Shown here one piece after another: positions 24,961 through 34,351 of a stretch of 58,397 nt of DNA. Every line of letters begins with the position of its first letter. Within the stretch, counting starts at the first letter, position 1. Source of the stretch: Myxococcales bacterium SG8_38 (GTDB lineage: Bacteria; Myxococcota_A; Polyangia; Polyangiales; Houyiibacteriaceae); contig LJTN01000021.1 of the NCBI GenBank assembly GCA_001303415.1, forward strand, positions 1-58,397, in the 5' to 3' direction. The position numbers and the translations under genes were made by a program. The notes under the pieces were generated by a model. The model was not told where the DNA came from. It made no database searches and saw only the letters and a program-made list of their open reading frames with translations.

Positions 24961-26097
24961 ATGCGCGCGTGGGGCGGCGTGGGATTGGCGCTGTTGTGGC
25001 TGGGCCTGGTGGGGGCCGGCTGCGACCGAGGTGCGATCGCCGAGACGCCGGTGGCGCTGGCCGAGGCGACTGCCGTCGAGGCGCCGCCGCGAGATCACGC
25101 GGCAGAATCGCAGAAGCTCCTGGAAGAGCCCGATCGCGAAGGGCTGCTCATCGGGGAGTTTCGCTTGGCAGAGGATCCAATCGTCGATGGCGACACGATT
25201 CGGGTCGAAGGCGTGGAGGGCTCGATCCGTCTCTTGTCGATCGACACCGAAGAGAAGCTGCGCGGCAAAGCGAACCGGGCGGCCGCCGAACGAGACTTTG
25301 CCGCGTATCTCGAAAAGAAGCGCGGTAACGCGATACGCCCGCAAAAGGCGGAAACCCCGATGGGAGACCAGGCGACTACATTCGCCGAAAGCTTCTTCGA
25401 GGGGGTCGACGTCGTGCGGCTCGAGCGCGACGACCCGAAAGAGATGCGCGGCCAGTACGGGCGTCTGCTGGCCTATGTCTTCGCCGAAAAAAACGGGCGG
25501 TGGACCAGTTACAACGTCGAGTGCGTGAGGGCGGGCATGAGCCCCTACTTCACGAAGTATGGTTACTCACGTCGGTTCCACAATCACTTGACGCACGCCG
25601 AAGCGGAGGCGCGGGAGGCGCAACGCGGCATCTGGAGCCCCGACGCCAAGGGGTATTCCGATTACGACGAGCGCAAGGCATGGTGGGAGGCACGCGCGCA
25701 GTTCATCCGGGCTTTCGAGCACGAAGCGAACCGGCGCGACGACTACGTGCAACTGAGCCACTGGGATGCAGAGGCGCGCCTCGAAGAAAGACTCGGACAG
25801 GAAGTGACCGTCCTCGGGACGATCGGACAGATCAAGACCTTCAAGGGCCTGGTCCGCGTCTCGTTGAACGGCGCGAGGGGGACTCGGTTTCCGATCATCT
25901 TCCGGGACCGAGCGTTGTTTCGTGAGAGCGGGATGGCCCGTCACGCAGGGGAGCCGGTCACGGTGCGTGGCTTCGTGGAACGCTACGAGAAGAAAGACTA
26001 TCGGACACTCCAGATCGAGGTCACCCAGCCCGGTCAAGCCGCGTTCCCCGCCCTTCCCTGGCCCAACGAGGAAACCGAGTCGAAGCCCGACCGATAA
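24961..26097 (+). CDS. Lipoprotein with staphylococcal-nuclease-like and OB-fold domains
   Basis: About 378 residues from the ATG at 24961; a TTG three codons upstream is possible. The lipoprotein signal ends in LVGAGC. The SNase-like domain runs from about residue 60 to 225: VDGDTIRVEG (active-site Asp and Thr region), IRLLSIDTEEK (Arg and Glu) and RGQYGRLLAYVF (second Arg). It contains an insertion around 100-140. A C-terminal OB-fold-like segment at about 275-355 (GQEVTVLGTIGQIKTFKG ... VTVRGFVERYEKKDYRTLQIEV) could bind nucleic acid. It is predicted to sit on the envelope and cut extracellular DNA or RNA. First of three consecutive exported proteins. Confidence 0.82.
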   Translation: MRAWGGVGLALLWLGLVGAGCDRGAIAETPVALAEATAVEAPPRDHAAESQKLLEEPDREGLLIGEFRLAEDPIVDGDTIRVEGVEGSIRLLSIDTEEKLRGKANRAAAERDFAAYLEKKRGNAIRPQKAETPMGDQATTFAESFFEGVDVVRLERDDPKEMRGQYGRLLAYVFAEKNGRWTSYNVECVRAGMSPYFTKYGYSRRFHNHLTHAEAEAREAQRGIWSPDAKGYSDYDERKAWWEARAQFIRAFEHEANRRDDYVQLSHWDAEARLEERLGQEVTVLGTIGQIKTFKGLVRVSLNGARGTRFPIIFRDRALFRESGMARHAGEPVTVRGFVERYEKKDYRTLQIEVTQPGQAAFPALPWPNEETESKPDR

Positions 26098-26127
26098 CCG
26101 CCGCAACCAAAGCAGCGGGAGGTCGAG

Positions 26128-27753
26128 ATGGCGCGTGTGTGGAAGAGAGCACACTGGCTCGTGTGCTCGTCGTTGGCTCTCGTGGCCTGCGGGCGCGAAG
26201 CAGTCGGAAGCGAACCCCTTTGTCATGGGATCCTGCCCGGGGATCTCGTCATCACGGAGGTGCACGCAAATCCCGATGGAGCGGACGCCGACGGCGAATA
26301 CATCGAGCTCTACAACGCCGGTGGGACACGAGCGCCGCTCGACGGCGTCACGCTTGCTGCAAGCCGCACCGATGGCGCGAGCCCGAGGATGCATCGCTTT
26401 GCAACGGCCGCTGAAATCGACGCTGGCGACTATTTTGTCGTGGGAAATGCCGAGGGTGAAGTCATGCCCGACTACCTCGACTACACGTACGGAGACTCGC
26501 TCGGAAGCCTGCGTAATACGGATGGTCTCCTGTCGCTCTGGTGCGGTGAGCAGCTGCTCGATGAGGTGGCCTACGCCGAGACCGCCGACGGACGCGCCAC
26601 TGAGCTCGACGGCCGGTTCGTTCCCGACGACGAGCTGAACGACGACCCGGCGAGTTGGTGCACCGCGCCCGAGGGAGCCGTAGAGGTCACTCCTGGCAAC
26701 TTCGGGACGCCTGGAAGCCCCAACAGCGACTGCGCTGCATCGCCCACCGAGGGCTTCTGTCTGTCGGGCGACTCCGTTCGTGCCGTCAGGCCGCCCGCGC
26801 CAGGCGATCTACGCATCACCGAGTGGATGGCCAATCCCGCAGGGCCCGATGCCGACTTCGAGTGGGTCGAGGTGGCGTTCGACGCGGATGTCGATCTCAA
26901 CGGCTTTCACTTGGGCCCCGCGCCGCATGCGATGAACGCGGTCGTGGAGGGCGAAGAGTGTTTCGCCGTCGACGCGGGGACCAGGCTCGTCTTCGGGGGG
27001 AGCCCGGCGGCGGCCCCCCGCGTCGACGCGAAGCTGGGCTTCAGCCTGGGCAACTCGGGAGCACGGAGCATCGTGGCGGGCCACGGGGGAACCATCCTTC
27101 ACCGCCTCGACTACGAGACGACGACCGAGGGCTTCGCATGGCAGACGGACCGGGACCAAAAGGTCTGTCTGGCGCTCCCCACCGACGAGTACGCCGAGGG
27201 CAACTTCGGAACGCCGGGGGCGGAGAATCGGCCATGCCCGATCGAGCTAGGGCCGGGCGAGTGCTTCGATGAGCGGGTGCCTCGCCCGGTGGTCAGCCCC
27301 GCGCCCGGGCAGGCGCTCATCACGGAGTGGATGGCCAATCCTTCGGCGGTGGGCAATCGAGAGGGCGAGTGGGTCGAGGTGCGGCTCGATGCGGACCTCG
27401 ACCTCAACGGCCTCACCCTGTCGGATCGAGTAGGGGGTACGACGCTGCTCGAGGACGAGCAGTGTCTCCGCGTGGCCGCGGGCACGCACCTGGTCTTGGC
27501 GCGAAGCACGGATCCGCTCGTCAATGGCGGCATCGAGGACGTGGATGGTGAGCTGTCGCTCTCGCTCAACAATGGCGACGAGACCATTACGCTGCGCGTG
27601 GGAGACGAGGTCTTGGACAGCGTCGCCTATGAGCGGTCTGAGCCTGGCGTGGCGACACAGATCGATGAGCTCGGCAGAATCTGCGCGGCCGTGCGTCCGT
27701 ACGGCGAGGGAGACCTGGGAACGCCCGGCTCGGCGAACCCGCCGTGCCCCTGA
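26128..27753 (+). CDS. Lipoprotein with three lamin-tail domains
   Basis: A 541-residue protein with GGGAGGTCGAG before the ATG. The lipoprotein signal ends in LALVAC (Cys21). Three lamin-tail (LTD) repeats follow, each opening with a hydrophobic ITE strand: LVITEVHANPDGADADGEYIE, LRITEWMANPAGPDADFEWVE and LITEWMANPSAVGNREGEWVE. Each closes with a G(N/D)(F/L)GTPG element (GNFGTPGSPN, GNFGTPGAEN, GDLGTPGSAN). The two later repeats are very alike, pointing to internal duplication. LTDs are immunoglobulin-like folds that in bacteria are often found in secreted proteins with nucleases. Its stop overlaps the start of the HhH barrel gene by 10 bases, so the two are probably translated together. Confidence 0.87.
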   Translation: MARVWKRAHWLVCSSLALVACGREAVGSEPLCHGILPGDLVITEVHANPDGADADGEYIELYNAGGTRAPLDGVTLAASRTDGASPRMHRFATAAEIDAGDYFVVGNAEGEVMPDYLDYTYGDSLGSLRNTDGLLSLWCGEQLLDEVAYAETADGRATELDGRFVPDDELNDDPASWCTAPEGAVEVTPGNFGTPGSPNSDCAASPTEGFCLSGDSVRAVRPPAPGDLRITEWMANPAGPDADFEWVEVAFDADVDLNGFHLGPAPHAMNAVVEGEECFAVDAGTRLVFGGSPAAAPRVDAKLGFSLGNSGARSIVAGHGGTILHRLDYETTTEGFAWQTDRDQKVCLALPTDEYAEGNFGTPGAENRPCPIELGPGECFDERVPRPVVSPAPGQALITEWMANPSAVGNREGEWVEVRLDADLDLNGLTLSDRVGGTTLLEDEQCLRVAAGTHLVLARSTDPLVNGGIEDVDGELSLSLNNGDETITLRVGDEVLDSVAYERSEPGVATQIDELGRICAAVRPYGEGDLGTPGSANPPCP

Positions 27754-29810
27754 GGTCGGCGCTCGTATCGATGTGCCTATTGACGCTCGGACCACGCACC
27801 GCGGCGGCCCTTCCCTATGAGATCTACATCGACATCGAAACCGAGGACGACCTCTACGACCTCTTGGCGACCGACCAGATCTCGGAGGCTTCCTTCGATG
27901 CGCTCTTGTTCCTCCACCAAACGCGCGTCGAGATCAATCGCGCGGACCGGAAGCGGCTCTATCTGCTACCAAACCTCGACTACGCGGACGTCGATCGCAT
28001 CATTGCGTATCGGCAACGAACCGGGGCGATTTATGATCTCCGCGATCTCGTCGCCGCAGGTATCCTCGCGGCCGAGCTGGCAACATCCCTCGACCCATTC
28101 ATTCTCATCGATCCGCCCGAACCGTCGCGGCGCCATGCAGACGCCTTCATCCGAGCCCAAGGACGGTGGAGCGGCCGCCACGATCGTCTGCCGCCCCCGC
28201 TTGCCGCACAGGCGCGCGTGCGCCCGCTCCGAAACCTCGACATCGGGGCCGCGGCAACGCTCACTCGAAATCGCCTGCGTCGCGTTCGGTGGGATGCAAG
28301 CCGGAGCGCGCTCGTCGCGGCGCCCGAGCGGGTTCGCTTCGAGGTCCCAAAGCTGTACCTTCACTGGCAAGGCGCTTCTTGGGAGGTCATCGCAGGAACC
28401 TACCGAGTCGGCTTCGGTCAGCGCGTAACCTTCGATGTGACGGACCAAGCCACGCCCAACGGGTTCTTCGGAGACTACGAGCTCCGAAGCGACGGCGACC
28501 TCACACGCGCCTGCAAGCGTGCCGCCGGAGAGCTCGCGCAATCACCGTGCCCGAGCGTGCCGGTCATCCATGTTACACCGGACTATGCCTGGACCAATCG
28601 TCTGGCGGGCATCGCATTGGGGCTCGAGCAGCCAGCGGGCGACGGATGGGTGCAAGCCCACGCATGGGGCTCCTATCAAGTCCATGGGCTTTCGCAGAGC
28701 GAAATCGCCGTCGCCTCCAGCTGTGAAGACCCTCGGCGAGACGAAGACCCCGGGTGCGGCGCTCCCCGGGTTTACGTGCGCGCGGGCCGGTCGACGGAGC
28801 CCGCGCCCGCGGCCCGATTCGCGACCCTCCCTTTCATGTACGTCGAAGCACTGGGAGGCGGCCATGCAAGCTACTTTTGGAACGCGCGGCGACACCTGGG
28901 CGTGACCGGGTACGGCGCCGCGCCGCGATGGCTCGTCCAAGGCGCAGCGCTCGGCTTCCAAGAGACCGCGCGCAAGCCGTTTGGCGGTGCGTTCGGCGCC
29001 GTAGGTGTCGACGCCGCGTTTGGTTTCCGCTCGCAGGATTTGTTCCTCGAAGTAGCCCGCAGCTTCGACAACCAAGGCGATGGCGGCGGCTTCGGCCTTC
29101 TGTTCCGCAGCGTGACCACCTTGCCCGAAGCAACGGTGGACGTGTCGATGCGGTACTATGGATCCCGGTACGCCAACCCCTACGCCCGCCCCATCTCTGC
29201 GCCTGACGAGCTCGATGGGCTGCGCGCCCGTGACGAGGCGGGGCTCCGGATTGCCGCAACCGCCGACGTGGGCGCTCATGTGACGGTCCGGGCAGTGGCC
29301 GATTGCTGGCGTAGGCTCTCCTCGGGAGCCATGGGAACGGCGTTCTTCGGCCGCGCCGATTGGAAGCTCGGCGCCTCGTGGTCCTTGGCGCTCTGGGTGG
29401 AGCACCAGCACGGTGCGCAAGAGCGTTTGGTCGCGGCCACACAGCTCGCATATGACTCCGCCCGCCCGGTGGCCCTGTCCGCGCAGCTTCGGCATCGGCT
29501 GATCGGAGCCCCGAGGGACACGACGCAGCTTCAGCACGATGTCGCCGCTACTGCGAGCCTCGTCACGCGTCCGGTCGACATGCTGCGCATCCGGTTTCGC
29601 GTCCGCTACGACTTCGAGGATGTTTCCGACAACCACCGCCTGCAGCAAATGCTGTGGGCCTTCGTGGACGCCTCCCTCGCGCCCCGCGAGCGGCACGCCC
29701 TTCGGCTCCGGTACGACCTTCGGGCGTTTCTCGATCGGAGAGCATCGACCATCGCGCGGCTCCCGAACCCGGAGCACTGGTTACTGCTCGAGTACGTCTG
29801 GCGTCACTGA
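27744..29810 (+). CDS. Helix-hairpin-helix outer-membrane beta-barrel protein
   Basis: A 688-residue protein from the GTG at 27744 that overlaps the upstream stop. A signal peptide covers about residues 1-22 (cleavage near TAAA). Then comes a ComEA-like helix-hairpin-helix pair at about 55-125 (EINRADRKRLYLLPNLDYADVDRI, then YDLRDLVAAGIL), a fold that contacts DNA backbones. The rest, about 150-688, alternates polar and hydrophobic residues, is rich in Tyr/Phe/Gly and ends in LLEYVWRH, as expected for a large outer-membrane barrel. A DNA-binding domain on a barrel behind an LTD lipoprotein is the core of the proposed surface DNA system. The tail overlaps the TolC-like gene by 30 bases, tail to tail. 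Confidence 0.8.
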   Translation: MPLRSALVSMCLLTLGPRTAAALPYEIYIDIETEDDLYDLLATDQISEASFDALLFLHQTRVEINRADRKRLYLLPNLDYADVDRIIAYRQRTGAIYDLRDLVAAGILAAELATSLDPFILIDPPEPSRRHADAFIRAQGRWSGRHDRLPPPLAAQARVRPLRNLDIGAAATLTRNRLRRVRWDASRSALVAAPERVRFEVPKLYLHWQGASWEVIAGTYRVGFGQRVTFDVTDQATPNGFFGDYELRSDGDLTRACKRAAGELAQSPCPSVPVIHVTPDYAWTNRLAGIALGLEQPAGDGWVQAHAWGSYQVHGLSQSEIAVASSCEDPRRDEDPGCGAPRVYVRAGRSTEPAPAARFATLPFMYVEALGGGHASYFWNARRHLGVTGYGAAPRWLVQGAALGFQETARKPFGGAFGAVGVDAAFGFRSQDLFLEVARSFDNQGDGGGFGLLFRSVTTLPEATVDVSMRYYGSRYANPYARPISAPDELDGLRARDEAGLRIAATADVGAHVTVRAVADCWRRLSSGAMGTAFFGRADWKLGASWSLALWVEHQHGAQERLVAATQLAYDSARPVALSAQLRHRLIGAPRDTTQLQHDVAATASLVTRPVDMLRIRFRVRYDFEDVSDNHRLQQMLWAFVDASLAPRERHALRLRYDLRAFLDRRASTIARLPNPEHWLLLEYVWRH

Positions 29811-31118
29811 GCGCTCTTCCTCGTTCAGGCGCAAGATTGCGTCGGCGCGGATCACCTGAATCTGCACGCGCCGCATTTGCGCTTCGCGAAGAGCCGTTCG
29901 AGCGGCAGCCACCGCTTCCACGCTCGCTTCCCCGAGCTCGTAGCTCGCTTGGGCTTGCTCGACACGCCGCTCTGCGACCGAAACCAGCTCGCCCGCCAGA
30001 CCGAGCTGCTGCTCCGATTGCTGACGATCGAGGATGGCCTGCGCACGCTCGTCGTCGCTGGCGAGTCGAGCGTCACGGGCGTGCGCGCCGAGCTCGATGG
30101 CGCGCGCGTCGGCGGCGTTCGCCATGGCCACCGCCCTTCCTCCATCCCAAAGCGGAACGGCGAGGTTCACGCCGAGCTGGTACATCGGAAAGACGCGGTC
30201 GTTCACGCCAGCCACGCCGGTCTGGCCCACGACCGCGAGCACGGGCGCGCGGCTCTTTCGATGCATGCGGGCCTCCTGACGTGCCGCATCTCGCTCGCGC
30301 TCCAGCGCCTCTGCTTCCCAATCCGCGCCGGTATCGGACTCGTCGGCTTGGATGGCGAGCAGACCAAGATCGGGCGTGGCTTCGGCGGAAAGCTCCACAC
30401 CAGCGGCGGCCTCGACCGCGAGGCGGGCGTCGGCCAAGCGAGCCCCTGCGTTGGCGGCTTCCAGCTCGGCTTGCAGCTCCTGATAGCGGGCATCGTCGAG
30501 ATCGGATGCAGGGACGTCGCCATCGGCGACGCGGTCCGAGATACGCTCCCGCTCGACAGCGGCATCGTTGGACGCAGCTGCCGCGAAATCGTGATCGAGA
30601 TACGCGGCCAACCAGTCGAGATACGACGCGCGCACCACCACGAGCACCTGCTGCCGAGAAGCGGTCGAGCTCGCGCGGGCAGCGGCATGGTAGGCCTCGG
30701 CTGCCTCGATCGCTGCCCGGTTTTGGCCGTCGTAGAGCGGAGCGCGCATTTGGACGATACCTTCGTATCGCGCGTTGGGACGAAACGCGGTCCGCTCTCC
30801 GACGGTCGGCGAGGCGCGCACGTTGACCACGCGACCGTCGGTGGCCTCGACACGCTCGATGTTGGAGCCCGGTGCGGCGATGGCGCCGACGTTCACCCAA
30901 AACGACGGCCGGAGGCCGGCGCGCGCGGCATCCACCTCGGCATCGGCCCGCTCCGTGGTTGCCTCAATCGCCTCCCAGCGCGCCCGACTCTGAAGCGCAA
31001 TCGCCTCGAGCTCGGGAAGCGTAACCACTTCAGCGGATGCCGCCTCCGGCATGAGCAGTGTGGCAAGCAGCGCCAAGACGGCCGCTACTCGGCCTTTTCC
31101 ATTGCAGAGCTTCGTCAT
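29781..31118 (-). CDS. TolC-family outer-membrane efflux protein
   Basis: A 445-residue protein with a signal peptide (cleavage after EAASA, about residue 29). The mature protein is two long Ala/Arg/Glu-rich helical repeats with the usual TolC pattern (LPELEAIALQSRARWEAI and QLGVNLAVPLWDGGRAVAMANAADARA). It forms the outer-membrane channel of the exporter whose adaptor, ATPase and permease genes lie directly upstream on the same strand (8-base gap to the permease). Confidence 0.9.
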   Translation of the reverse strand: MTKLCNGKGRVAAVLALLATLLMPEAASAEVVTLPELEAIALQSRARWEAIEATTERADAEVDAARAGLRPSFWVNVGAIAAPGSNIERVEATDGRVVNVRASPTVGERTAFRPNARYEGIVQMRAPLYDGQNRAAIEAAEAYHAAARASSTASRQQVLVVVRASYLDWLAAYLDHDFAAAASNDAAVERERISDRVADGDVPASDLDDARYQELQAELEAANAGARLADARLAVEAAAGVELSAEATPDLGLLAIQADESDTGADWEAEALERERDAARQEARMHRKSRAPVLAVVGQTGVAGVNDRVFPMYQLGVNLAVPLWDGGRAVAMANAADARAIELGAHARDARLASDDERAQAILDRQQSEQQLGLAGELVSVAERRVEQAQASYELGEASVEAVAAARTALREAQMRRVQIQVIRADAILRLNEEERSVTPDVLEQ

Positions 31119-31126
31119 GTTCTACC

Positions 31127-32341
31127 TCACTCATGGCGCAGTGCTTCGATGGGCTCGAGCTGCGCCGCACGCCTGGCCGGAAGATAGCCGAAGGCCACTC
31201 CGACACTCGTGCCGAATGCCGCCGCGCCCGCGATGGTGAGAACCGATAGGTTCCCGGACCATGCCATCGCTCGTGCAACCAAGCTCGACGCGACCCACCC
31301 GAGCGCCACCCCGACCATCGAGCCGGTGAAGGACAAGACGACGGCCTCGGCCAGGAACTGCACCAGTATTTGTCGCGGGGACGCGCCAATCGCAGACCGG
31401 ATGCCGATCTCCTTCGTGCGCTCGGCAACCGATACGAGTTGGATGTTCATCACACCGATGCCTCCGACCAGCAGAGACACGGCCGCAATTCCCATGAGAA
31501 GCCCGGTCAGGATGGTCGATACGAATCTGGCCACCTGCGCGGCTTGAGCGGGGCTGGCGATGCGAAAATCATCCGGGTCGTTCTCGGAAAGACGGTGAGA
31601 CCGTCGCATGATGGGGACGGCTTCGACCATTCCGGTTTCCAATAGCCGGATGTTGCGAACTTGCAGCATGAGCTCGTGGTAGCCGATTGGCATTCCGAGA
31701 AAGGCCTCGTAGGTGGTCGCCGGGATGAGGACGATTTCGTCCATGTCCTCGCCGGTCGTCTGCTGCCCTTTGGAAGTGAGGACGCCGATGATGCGGCAAG
31801 GAAGATTGGAGCCAATGGTGATGGTCTCGCCTACGGGATCACGCCGGCCGAAAAGCGCCTGTGCGACGGTCGTCCCGATGACGGCCACCTTGGCACGCTG
31901 CTGCACGTCGGTGTCGTCGAACATACCGCCCACCAGAAGCGGCCACTCCCGAATGTCCACGAACCCCGGCATCGTGCCGGTCACCTTCGTCGGAAACGTA
32001 GTCTGCGCCGATCTCACGTTCTGGACCTCGGTGATCCGAGGAACCACGCGCTCCACGGTCATGGCCTCACGCTTGAGGGCCTCCACGTCGAAATCGGTGA
32101 GCGGCCTCGCGCTACCCCCGAAATCCCTCCGGTTCATGTTGGTCCAGATGTAGACGACGCGAGTCCCGAGAAGCTCGAACTGCTCCATCACCGAGGCCCG
32201 CGCACCCGTACCGAAGCTCACCATGGCCAAGAATGCACCGACTCCGATGGCGAGCCCCAGCATGGTGAGCAGCGTCCGGCCGGGATTCCGGACCGCGGTG
32301 CGCAAGGCACGGCCGAGAATCTCGCTACGCGTTTGCCGCAT
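31127..32341 (-). CDS. MacB-type ABC transporter permease
   Basis: About 404 residues from the ATG at 32341; an ATG at 32371 would add ten. Topology is MacB-like: one N-terminal transmembrane segment (LLTMLGLAIGVGAFLAMV), a large periplasmic MacB_PCD domain (about 45-265), then three transmembrane segments. AERTKEIGIRSAIGASPRQI is the coupling helix and LEPIEALRHE the conserved C-terminus (key residues P-I-E-A-L-R). The start overlaps the ATPase gene by 17 bases. Such pumps move peptides, lipoproteins or small molecules from periplasm to outside by mechanotransmission. Confidence 0.93.
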   Translation of the reverse strand: MRQTRSEILGRALRTAVRNPGRTLLTMLGLAIGVGAFLAMVSFGTGARASVMEQFELLGTRVVYIWTNMNRRDFGGSARPLTDFDVEALKREAMTVERVVPRITEVQNVRSAQTTFPTKVTGTMPGFVDIREWPLLVGGMFDDTDVQQRAKVAVIGTTVAQALFGRRDPVGETITIGSNLPCRIIGVLTSKGQQTTGEDMDEIVLIPATTYEAFLGMPIGYHELMLQVRNIRLLETGMVEAVPIMRRSHRLSENDPDDFRIASPAQAAQVARFVSTILTGLLMGIAAVSLLVGGIGVMNIQLVSVAERTKEIGIRSAIGASPRQILVQFLAEAVVLSFTGSMVGVALGWVASSLVARAMAWSGNLSVLTIAGAAAFGTSVGVAFGYLPARRAAQLEPIEALRHE

Positions 32342-33026
32342 GCCTGTACTCCCCATCCACGATTTTTCCATCGCGCAGGAAGATCTGACGATGACAGAAA
32401 GCCGCCACCTCGGGATCGTGGGTCACGATGATCAGCGTCAAGGAACGCGCTTCGTGAATCTCCTTGAGCAAGCTCATGACCTCGTTTCCGGTTCGGGTGT
32501 CGAGCGCCCCAGTCGGCTCATCGGCGAGCAGGAGGCGAGGCTCCCCCGCAATCGAACGCGCAATGGCAACCCGCTGCCTCTCTCCACCGGAGAGCTGTGC
32601 CGGACGGTGCTTGAGTCGATGGCTCAGGCCGACGCGATCGATGAGCTCGATGGCCCGCGCCTCGCGTTCCTGGCGTCCGACACCCATGTAGTAGAGCGGC
32701 AGCGTAACGTTCTCGAGAACGGTGTGATCCGGGATGAGGTGAAACGATTGGAAGACGAACCCGATGTAGTGAAGGCGCACCCAAGCTCGCTCGCGCGGCG
32801 TCAGTGTCGATACGTCGCGACCCCCGAGACGATAGGTCCCGTACGTGGGGCCGTCGAGGCAACCGAGGATGTTCAGCAGTGTCGACTTGCCCGATCCCGA
32901 GGGTCCGCGGAGCGCGACGATCTCGCCTGAGTCGACGGTCAGGCTCACACCGTCGAGCACGGGCGCACTCATGTTTGGGAACTCTTTGCAAATGCCGCCC
33001 GCGTCGACGATCGGAAAGCCGCTCAT
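32325..33026 (-). CDS. MacB/LolD-type ABC transporter ATPase
   Basis: A 233-residue nucleotide-binding protein. Walker A is [12 protein letters not shown], the signature is [14 protein letters not shown] and Walker B is [22 protein letters not shown] contains the switch His. The family is the MacB/LolD/FtsE group, where the ATPase is separate from the permease. Its start overlaps the adaptor stop (ATGA). Confidence 0.96.
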   Translation of the reverse strand: MSGFPIVDAGGICKEFPNMSAPVLDGVSLTVDSGEIVALRGPSGSGKSTLLNILGCLDGPTYGTYRLGGRDVSTLTPRERAWVRLHYIGFVFQSFHLIPDHTVLENVTLPLYYMGVGRQEREARAIELIDRVGLSHRLKHRPAQLSGGERQRVAIARSIAGEPRLLLADEPTGALDTRTGNEVMSLLKEIHEARSLTLIIVTHDPEVAAFCHRQIFLRDGKIVDGEYRHAANA

Positions 33027-34246
33027 TGCCGATGACCCCGAAGCGACAAGGAAGGCGCCGCCGCCGCGTTGTCGTCATTGAGCGCAAGCCCAATGGCGAT
33101 CTTGTCGTTGATGCGAAGGCTCTCGGGCTCGGTAGGACGCACCTCCGTCATTGCCCCATCGGAAAGGCCGGGCTCCACCGCTACCTCCTCGAGCTTGGTG
33201 CTTTCGACGCGCCAAACGCGAGTGCGCGCGGGTGCGGACGGAGCGCCCTCCGGTGTGAATCGAAGCGATGCCTCTCGAACCGCCAAGACGTCATCGACCT
33301 CGGCGACCTTGATGCGCACCTGGGCCGTCATGCCCGGGAGCAGCACCCGCTCCGGGTTGCTGGTCTTCAGCGTGACGTCGTAGAAGATCGCCCCGTATTC
33401 GACTTTCGGGTCGGGGCTGATGTGCTTCACGGTGGCCTCGAACACCTTGCCGGGATACGTGGGGACCTCGAACTTGGCCCCCTGCCCGACCACGACCTCG
33501 CCGATGTCGGCCTCGCCGATGGGAGCCCTCACGTGCATCTCCTCGACCGGAGCCCCGATTCGGAACAATCGGTTTCGAGGTCCGACGATCATGCCCGTGC
33601 GCGGAGGCACCTCCAAAACCAGGCCCGCGCGCGGCGCCACGATGCTCGTGCGCTTGCGTTCGAGGCTGCGGAGCGAGAGCCGCCTCTGCGCGGCGGAGCG
33701 CTCCGCCCGGGCTGCCTGGAGCGCGGCTCGTGCTTTGGCCGTTTCCGAGCGAGCGATTTCGAGCACGCGCTCGCTGGCCAGGCCCTTCTCCGCCAATCGC
33801 TCCGTTCGCTCGAGCGCCTGCTTGGCGCGTTGGACAGCCGCCTCTGCCTCGGCAATTCGCGCACGCGCCACTTCGAGCTCCGCTCGCGACACGTCGACGG
33901 CCATTTGGGCTGAGCCTTCGTCCAGCTGAGCGAGGAGCTGGCCGTTTTCGACCTGATCTCCCGGCTCGACGAAGACCTCCACGAGCTGGCCTTCGATCGG
34001 CGCCGGCACCTCCACCTCGTCGGTCAGCTCGAGATGCCCGGTCACCCGGATCTCCTTCACGATCGAAGTCCGAGTCACGGGCGTAACACGGTAGGGGCTA
34101 TCCTGCGGACGTCGCGACACGAAGTACGCGGTCACCGCACCCACCATCAACAGCACCACGGTCGCGATTGCGATCACGCGTCTGCGGGGCGATTCGAGCC
34201 GCGGAATCTCGAGCCTCTCGTCAACCGTTGTGGGCGTCGCTTCCAT
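33023..34246 (-). CDS. Periplasmic adaptor (HlyD/MacA family)
   Basis: About 407 residues from the ATG at 34246. One N-terminal transmembrane segment (VIAIATVVLLMVGAVTAYFV) is followed by a barrel-sandwich/lipoyl half (VEVPAPIEGQLVEVFVEPGD), a long coiled-coil hairpin at about 105-190, the second lipoyl half (IVAPRAGLVLEV) and a beta-barrel domain. It should bridge the MacB-type permease and the TolC-like channel. It is the first gene of the four-gene exporter operon. No regulator or substrate gene lies beside it. Confidence 0.93.
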   Translation of the reverse strand: MEATPTTVDERLEIPRLESPRRRVIAIATVVLLMVGAVTAYFVSRRPQDSPYRVTPVTRTSIVKEIRVTGHLELTDEVEVPAPIEGQLVEVFVEPGDQVENGQLLAQLDEGSAQMAVDVSRAELEVARARIAEAEAAVQRAKQALERTERLAEKGLASERVLEIARSETAKARAALQAARAERSAAQRRLSLRSLERKRTSIVAPRAGLVLEVPPRTGMIVGPRNRLFRIGAPVEEMHVRAPIGEADIGEVVVGQGAKFEVPTYPGKVFEATVKHISPDPKVEYGAIFYDVTLKTSNPERVLLPGMTAQVRIKVAEVDDVLAVREASLRFTPEGAPSAPARTRVWRVESTKLEEVAVEPGLSDGAMTEVRPTEPESLRINDKIAIGLALNDDNAAAAPSLSLRGHRQ

Positions 34247-34351
34247 GCTGTTGATACACGTAGGCTGTCTGGCTCGGGGGCGCCAGCGCCAGCAGAATAC
34301 GCACCAAGGGCCCAAAATGACACCTCGGAAGGACCAGGCGCGTCGCTGGGG

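Noticed and set aside
28542-29777. A 411-codon minus-strand frame
   Set aside because: Antisense to the HhH barrel gene and without recognisable protein features.
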